This document shows, piece by piece, positions 13,026-17,873 of a stretch of DNA of 17,873 nucleotides. This stretch comes from Flemingiibacterium sp045587285 (GTDB lineage: Bacteria; Bacillota; Clostridia; Oscillospirales; CAG-272), in NCBI GenBank assembly GCA_045587285.1, contig JAZNBZ010000019.1, positions 1 to 17,873 of the forward strand, read 5' to 3'. The translations under genes and the position numbers were made by a program. The stretch's first letter is position 1. Each line of letters opens with the position of its first letter. The notes under the pieces are model-generated. The model saw nothing but the letters and a program-made list of their open reading frames with translations, made no database searches and was not told the origin of the DNA.

Positions 13026-15281
13026 TTACTCCTCGTATTCCGACAAGATCTGCGGCAGGCGAAGCATTATTTCGTCCGTGCGAAGCTTGTCCGCGGCGTA
13101 TTGCTTTCGGAGTAGCTCCGAGGGGATAAAGTCGTCGTATTTCTCGAAAACGGGCGACTCGGTTACGCTCACGAGCGCCGATTTGTCAATGCCCTCGCGG
13201 TCGATAATATCGCAAAGCCCCTTTATAAGCGCATAGTCGCTGCCCGCTTCCATTTTGAACATCATATAGTAACAGCCCTCGAACTCGATATTCGATATCT
13301 TAAACCTCGCGGCGTTATTGACAATAAACTTGCGAAGCGTTCTGAACGAGCGCGTACCAAGCCACGGGAAAAGGCACCACGTGTAGCCGCCGAGATGCAC
13401 GAGCGAGTGCTGCGGCAAGCCCGTATTGCGCGCAAGATTTCGCACGATGTCAAGTCGGTGCCGTGCGTTCGGCTTGAGGTACGGATATACCGTATCCTCG
13501 GCGAGTATGCGGCGCATACGCTCCAAAATTTTAGTGTGTATCTCGCCGAAATCGCCGGGCCACGACACCTCCATCTTGCCCCTCACTGCCTTAACGTAGA
13601 TAAGCTTTCGCGGAATGTCAAGCTCCTCGACCTCCCACACTCGTCCCGCAAGCGCAAAACGGTCGCCAACGGGCGGCGGCGTGGTGATCGTGCCTATCTC
13701 GTCCGACTCACAGCGAACGGTATAATCCTCGCTGTCCTTGAAAACGGCGTAGAATTTGAAGCTGTTCGTAAGCCTCTCACCCTTCAGTCCGACGATAAGC
13801 CCCTTTTCCTCGGTCATCTCGATAAAATCGTTCTGGAGCATTCCGAGAAGCAAGGTGCGGTAGTCCTCTTTGTCTATATACCTAAACGCCGGAAGCGAAA
13901 GAATGCGCTCGGCAAGGCGCTTTGGCGTAAGCTCGCCCGATGCGGCAAGCGTTGACAGCGTTTGCTGAAAAAGCAGGCTGAACGGCATTTTTTTGACGCT
14001 CGGCGGCTCGATGAACTTTTCCTCAATATAAAGCTGTACGATGGCTATTGCACGCAAAAATCCCCACGGAATAAGCTGTGGAAGCGGTGCGTTCGGGAGC
14101 GGATTTTCCTCGCGGAACACCATCATCATTTCAGGCGGCGTGTCGCGTCTGCCGGAACGTCCGAGGCGCTGTAAGAAGCTCGAAACGGAGTTCGGCGCGT
14201 CGTTCTGTACGATACGCTCAAGCCGTCCGATGTCGATGCCGAGCTCCATAGTAACCGTCGCACAGGCGGTACATTTAAGCTCGTCGTTTTTCATCTTCGC
14301 CTCTGCCTCCTCGCGTATGGACGCAGAAAGGTTGCCGTGGTGAATAAGGAAATTATCCTCCTCGCCTCTGTTATCTGCAATCTGGCGAAGCGTTGCGGTC
14401 ACGTACTCGGTCTCCTCGCGGGAGTTCGAGAACACGATCGCTTTTTTGTTTTTAACGCAGTCGTAGATATATTCGTAGCCGGGATCGATCTCGACCTTAC
14501 CGTGTGAGGGTTCCTCACCTTTTGCATCGGCTTCCTTCTGTCCGAAATCGCGACTTTGGTCAAGGTCGTCACCCTGAATGAAGAAATGCTCTAACCCAAG
14601 TCGCCATTTGGTCTTGCCCTCGGCTATAGTCGGCACCACGGTTTCAACGTCCGTTCCGCCACCAAGCCACTCTGCCGCGAGCGCCGCGTCACCGATAGTC
14701 GCGGAAAGTCCCACGCGGCGCGGAGTGTGACCGATAAGGCGCGCTATACGCACAAGCTGACAGATTATCTGATTGCCGCGGTCGGTGCCCGTCAGCGTGT
14801 GTATCTCGTCGATCACGACGTAGCGCAGATTGCCAAAAAGGCGCACGATATCGTTCGATCGGTTCATAAGCATACTTTCAAGCGACTCGGGCGTTATCTG
14901 AAGGATACCCCTCGGATCGCGGAGCAGCTTTGCCTTGTGCGACTGCGCAACGTCGCCGTGCCAATGGAAAACGGGTATGCCCGTTAAATCAAGCAGCTCG
15001 TCAAGACGCGAGAATTGGTCGTTTATAAGGCTCTTTAAGGGCGCGATGTAGAGAACGCCGACGCTTTGCGGCATATCCTCGTACATCTCCGATATAATCG
15101 GAAAGAACGCCGCCTCGGTCTTACCCGATGCGGTGGACGAGGTGATAAGCAGATTTTTGTCCGTGTTAAAGAGCACGTCTGCCGCCGCTACCTGAACGGC
15201 ACGAAGGTCGTGCCAGCCGTTTCTGTATATAAAATCCTGTATGAACGGAGAAAAGCGGTAGAAAATATCGTTTTCGTTCAT
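13026..15281 (-). CDS. Lhr/BrxHI-like superfamily II DEAD/DEAH helicase
   Basis: 751 aa, an ATP-driven nucleic-acid helicase or translocase of Lhr-core type. Motif I is TASGKT (50-55), Ia APLKSL (80-85), Ib ITPESL (129-134), II DEIH (158-161), III SAT (193-195), IV IVFSNSR (282-288), V TVTMELGIDIG (342-352) and VI QRLGRSGRR (371-379). About 370 residues follow, with a winged-helix-like section and a C-terminal part ending near YEE. It lacks the long C-terminal extension of E. coli Lhr. It lies 10 bases after the BrxD-like ATPase, with GAGGT about 9 bases ahead of its ATG. A BrxD + Lhr-like helicase pair is known from BREX types 2 and 6, and also travels with TerB-N/TerB-C proteins. Joint work on DNA with its neighbours is inferred. 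No terminator is seen after it. Confidence 0.88.
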   Translation of the reverse strand: MNENDIFYRFSPFIQDFIYRNGWHDLRAVQVAAADVLFNTDKNLLITSSTASGKTEAAFFPIISEMYEDMPQSVGVLYIAPLKSLINDQFSRLDELLDLTGIPVFHWHGDVAQSHKAKLLRDPRGILQITPESLESMLMNRSNDIVRLFGNLRYVVIDEIHTLTGTDRGNQIICQLVRIARLIGHTPRRVGLSATIGDAALAAEWLGGGTDVETVVPTIAEGKTKWRLGLEHFFIQGDDLDQSRDFGQKEADAKGEEPSHGKVEIDPGYEYIYDCVKNKKAIVFSNSREETEYVTATLRQIADNRGEEDNFLIHHGNLSASIREEAEAKMKNDELKCTACATVTMELGIDIGRLERIVQNDAPNSVSSFLQRLGRSGRRDTPPEMMMVFREENPLPNAPLPQLIPWGFLRAIAIVQLYIEEKFIEPPSVKKMPFSLLFQQTLSTLAASGELTPKRLAERILSLPAFRYIDKEDYRTLLLGMLQNDFIEMTEEKGLIVGLKGERLTNSFKFYAVFKDSEDYTVRCESDEIGTITTPPPVGDRFALAGRVWEVEELDIPRKLIYVKAVRGKMEVSWPGDFGEIHTKILERMRRILAEDTVYPYLKPNARHRLDIVRNLARNTGLPQHSLVHLGGYTWCLFPWLGTRSFRTLRKFIVNNAARFKISNIEFEGCYYMMFKMEAGSDYALIKGLCDIIDREGIDKSALVSVTESPVFEKYDDFIPSELLRKQYAADKLRTDEIMLRLPQILSEYEE

Positions 15282-15291
15282 TTTTCAAACC

Positions 15292-16662
15292 TCATATTTC
15301 GATGTCGTCAAGGCTGAACTCGCGCTTTATCTGTGCCGCGCCGCCCTCGTCAACGATGACCGTATTCTCGTCGTCCTCTCCGTGCGAGAGCTTAACGACA
15401 CCGCTCGTAACGACGTCGCAAAAGCTCGTTTCGGGGTTTTGCATCAAGATGTTGAGCACGGTCATATAGTCGCGGATTATCTCGCGCGGAGTTATCATCG
15501 TATCAGCACCCGCCCTCTCAAGGCAAACCTTCAAAAACGCCGCCATATCGTCATTCGTAACGCGCGGCTGCCAATTGTAGTTCTGCGCGTGAAGCGCGGT
15601 GATACGCACGACGAGCGCGTAAAGCTCGTCGTCCGAAAGCCGGCGAAGTCTTATAACGGGACCGATGAGGTTTTTAAAGCCGGATTTTTGGAACTGACCG
15701 TCGGAAAGTCTGCTTCGAAGCGCCTCGTAGGAGAAAAGTCCGCGGCGCGTATCCTCCAAAAACTGCGGAGTTCCGCCGAATATGAGCGCGAGTCCCTCCG
15801 CCTTGCCCTGAAGGGTGTCGTTGAACATCGAAAGCAGCTTTTCATAATTGTTCTCGCGCGAGATGCGGTTGGCAATTTTATAGAGATTGACGCACTCGTC
15901 GATAAACACCACGAATCCGCGGTAGCCGATCTTCCTGAAAAATACCGCGAGGAGCTTGATGTACTCGTACCAATTATCGTCGTCGATTATGCCGCCGACC
16001 GTAAAGCCAAGCGTATTTCTCGCTTCGGTCTTGCTCGAATATTCGCCGCGAAGCCAGCGCATACACGCGGACTTCCTTTCCTCGTCGCCGTCCATATACG
16101 CCTTGTAGTAATGCGTCAGCACCGTCGCGAAGTCAAAGCCGCCGATCTGCGCCTCAAGCTCGCGCGTGTGTGCAAAAATACGCGCGGTAAGCTCGCGCAC
16201 GAACGCGTCCGAGCCAAGCTCAAAGCCGTCTGAGGCAACCTTCATCTGAAGATCTGACAGCCATTTTGCAATTATCTGCGGCAGTGCACCGCCGTCAGGC
16301 GAGGATTTGGACGCTAAATTTCGTATAAGCTCGCGATACGTCGCAACGCCCGTACCCTTCGCACCGCAGATACGGCGCTCGGGCGATAGGTCCGCGTCGG
16401 CGGTAATAAATCCGCGCTCAAGTGAAAAGCCGCGCACGAGCTGGATAAGAAAGCTCTTGCCGCTTCCGTATTTACCGATAATAAAGCGCATCGAGCCGCC
16501 GCCGTCGTTGACGGCTTCGAGATCGGAAAGAAGCGCCTCTATCTCCTCACTTCTGCCGATTGCGATGTACGGCGCGCCCATTCGCGGCACTACGCCTGCG
16601 GAAATGGAGGAAAGAAGCGATGCGAGTATTCGTTTTGGTATGCGCTGTGTCATTTCAGCCAT
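15292..16662 (-). CDS. BrxD-like P-loop ATPase (DUF2791 / BREX ATP-binding type)
   Basis: 456 aa, an AAA/STAND-like ATPase resembling BrxD. The opening RIPKRILASLLSSISAGVVP and the PYIAIGRSEEIEALLSDL block (31-48) match that family. Walker A is GKYGSGKS (63-70), Walker B GFVVFIDE (249-256), followed by CVNLYK. A sensor-like IFGGTPQF lies at 294-301, and a possible arginine finger at R316/R318 in LRSRLSDG. A helical C-terminal domain with ITPREIIRDYMTVLNIL follows. ATG at 16662 is chosen because AAGGAGAT lies at 16671-16678, and the gene overlaps the end of the TerB-like gene by 13 bp. Such ATPases may load or regulate the helicase partner; this is inferred. BrxD itself is known from BREX phage-defence loci, but here the context is a Ter-family gene. 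Confidence 0.85.
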   Translation of the reverse strand: MAEMTQRIPKRILASLLSSISAGVVPRMGAPYIAIGRSEEIEALLSDLEAVNDGGGSMRFIIGKYGSGKSFLIQLVRGFSLERGFITADADLSPERRICGAKGTGVATYRELIRNLASKSSPDGGALPQIIAKWLSDLQMKVASDGFELGSDAFVRELTARIFAHTRELEAQIGGFDFATVLTHYYKAYMDGDEERKSACMRWLRGEYSSKTEARNTLGFTVGGIIDDDNWYEYIKLLAVFFRKIGYRGFVVFIDECVNLYKIANRISRENNYEKLLSMFNDTLQGKAEGLALIFGGTPQFLEDTRRGLFSYEALRSRLSDGQFQKSGFKNLIGPVIRLRRLSDDELYALVVRITALHAQNYNWQPRVTNDDMAAFLKVCLERAGADTMITPREIIRDYMTVLNILMQNPETSFCDVVTSGVVKLSHGEDDENTVIVDEGGAAQIKREFSLDDIEI

Positions 16663-17873
16663 TTTTTAATATCTCCTTCGTAATCAGCAATAAGCCTGTA
16701 GCCAACATCGCAAGGCTCAATTATACTGTCCCCGATAATGTCAAACGCGAGCTCGTTTATCTTGTCGGCAAGCGCGTCAGCAAGTGTGCCGAGCCTTGCA
16801 GACACTTTTGCTATGCCGTCCACATCACCGTCTGCAACGAGTGCAAGTGCCTCGCGCGCGCCTTCATCGAGCGCGGTCACAAGCGCGGCAAATTCGTCTT
16901 CACCGTCGGTAATTTGTGGCGGCTGCACGGGCTCGGGTGCCTTTTCGGGGATCGGTTCAACCGCTTCGGGCACTTCCTCAAATGCAGCGGTAAGGAGCTC
17001 GGTAGTGCCCCACGATCTTTCTTCTATCTTCATCGCGCGCTCAAGCGAAAAGTCCGTGCTTATCGGCTCGTAGAGCTTGTCATATTCGTGCGTTTCCGCC
17101 TCAAGCGTGCCGCTCTTTGTCGGACGCACCTTTTTCTGTGCAGGCAAATTCGCATCGAAATATCGGTCAATGCACGCGCGCATTTCATCGGTGAGCTCCT
17201 CGACTTTGAGGCGCGATTTTATACCGAGTGCCATACGCACGCGGTTTTCGCTGTATTTTATAATATCCGTCGCCACGAACCTGAATTTCGGCGAGCGCGT
17301 GTAAGACGAGTATTCAACTGTCACCGTACGCTTCATATCGTAAACGCAAAGCGCACCCTCGTATGCGGTGCGCTCGACGCGAAGCGCCTTTACGGTATCG
17401 CCAGACTCGCTTTTCGATATTATCTCTCGCCAAACCCTGTCAAACGCCGCACGTATATGGTGAGCAAAAACGGCGATATTTTCATCTGTTACGTAGCGGC
17501 TCTTTCGCCAATCGTACGTTGACGCGTGAGAGAGCATATCCGCCGCCGCGCTCGTACTTGTGCCGTCGATGTAAAACTCCTTGAAGCTCGCCATAGCAAC
17601 TATCTCGCCGAGTATCGGTTCAAGACGCGCTGTTGGACACGGCAGCTTATTTATAAAGCAGTAGTCGCACAACCAATCGCACATATAGCTGTCAATTCTG
17701 CGATGCTCGCCTCTATAAGCAAGCCAAACGTCGCAAAGCAGACCAAGCCCGCGGTCGGGTGATATAAGATCGGGACAGTTTATTATCTCATAAATATACA
17801 ATAAAATATAGCAAAAATCGCTTTTCAGATACACTCCGCGACGTACGTTCTCACGCCACCAGAGATACCATTT
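16650..17873 (-). CDS. TerB-N/TerB-C domain protein, 5' end beyond the window
   Basis: 407 codons are visible. The reading frame stays open to the window edge, so the N-terminus is missing. A GTG at 17834 lies inside the domain and is not the true start. The visible part begins KWYLWWRENVRRG, then YLKSDFCYILLYIYEIIN, the classic TerB-N pattern (YWR..., G-x-Y-x-x-[ST]D-x-x-Y-[IL]-x-LYIYEIIN). The domain runs to about visible residue 235. A Pro/Glu-rich linker follows around residues 290-320 (EVPEAVEPIPEKAPEPVQPP). The last ~80 residues match TerB-C, ending LADKINELAFDIIGDSIIE...LIADYEGDIKKWLK. It is probably the scaffold or sensor of the operon with the BrxD-like ATPase and the helicase. Ter proteins are linked to stress, metal and phage responses, but this member's role is not established. 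Confidence 0.85.
   Translation of the reverse strand, partial: KWYLWWRENVRRGVYLKSDFCYILLYIYEIINCPDLISPDRGLGLLCDVWLAYRGEHRRIDSYMCDWLCDYCFINKLPCPTARLEPILGEIVAMASFKEFYIDGTSTSAAADMLSHASTYDWRKSRYVTDENIAVFAHHIRAAFDRVWREIISKSESGDTVKALRVERTAYEGALCVYDMKRTVTVEYSSYTRSPKFRFVATDIIKYSENRVRMALGIKSRLKVEELTDEMRACIDRYFDANLPAQKKVRPTKSGTLEAETHEYDKLYEPISTDFSLERAMKIEERSWGTTELLTAAFEEVPEAVEPIPEKAPEPVQPPQITDGEDEFAALVTALDEGAREALALVADGDVDGIAKVSARLGTLADALADKINELAFDIIGDSIIEPCDVGYRLIADYEGDIKKWLK

Noticed and set aside
16650..17834. Start of the TerB-like gene at GTG 17834
   Set aside because: The frame is open to the window edge, and the residues before it (KWYLWWRENVRRG) are part of the conserved TerB-N pattern.
13026..17873. 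A complete BREX locus
   Set aside because: Only BrxD-like and BrxHI-like genes are present. No PglX methyltransferase, PglZ, BrxC or BrxA/B is in the window, and the third gene is of the Ter family.
16650..17873. Classic tellurite-resistance (terZABCDE) operon
   Set aside because: No TerD/TerE/TerZ or TerC genes are seen. The protein matches TerB-N and TerB-C, not a stand-alone TerB.

Overview
The window looks like chromosome from a member of the Bacillota, most likely an uncultured or gut-type Clostridia. The signs are strong AAGGAGG-type ribosome binding sites, TTGAnn-17-TATAnT promoters, a DUF1700/DUF4097 pair, DUF5693, DUF6106, an anaerobic (class III) ribonucleotide reductase and mid-range base composition. 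I cannot name a species. There is no rRNA, phage, transposase or CRISPR array.

Left part (1-5780), housekeeping and small membrane genes. A lone sugar-transporter ATPase (UgpC/MsmK/MalK type) and a two-gene DUF1700-DUF4097 envelope operon lie on the minus strand. trmB (tRNA m7G46 methyltransferase) diverges from that operon through overlapping promoters. Behind the trmB terminator sits a 184-bp nested palindromic repeat, which looks like a MITE. A DUF6106-type membrane protein and a HAD phosphatase (phosphoglycolate phosphatase-like) then diverge from two promoters with identical -10 modules.

Middle (5740-11885). A minus-strand pair encodes a MurJ/MviN-family lipid flippase and a DUF5693 membrane protein, probably acting in export of cell-wall or surface glycopolymer. 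It lies directly behind tRNA-Glu(CUC) and that tRNA's terminator. Diverging from the tRNA is nrdD. It has a near-consensus promoter, two tandem NrdR boxes with textbook spacing, and a small terminator-like hairpin in its leader. No nrdG activase gene is in view.

Right part (11883-17873). A TIM-barrel sugar isomerase/epimerase-like gene and a 79-residue two-helix membrane protein precede the most interesting region. This is a tightly packed minus-strand operon, TerB-N/TerB-C protein (5' end cut by the window edge) > BrxD-like P-loop ATPase > Lhr/BrxHI-like superfamily II helicase, with a 13-bp overlap and a 10-bp gap. The ATPase and helicase resemble the BrxD/BrxHI pair of type 2 and type 6 BREX phage-defence loci. 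Here they are joined to a Ter-family scaffold, and no BREX methyltransferase or PglZ is visible. I read it as a predicted DNA-processing stress or defence cassette whose function is inferred, not shown.
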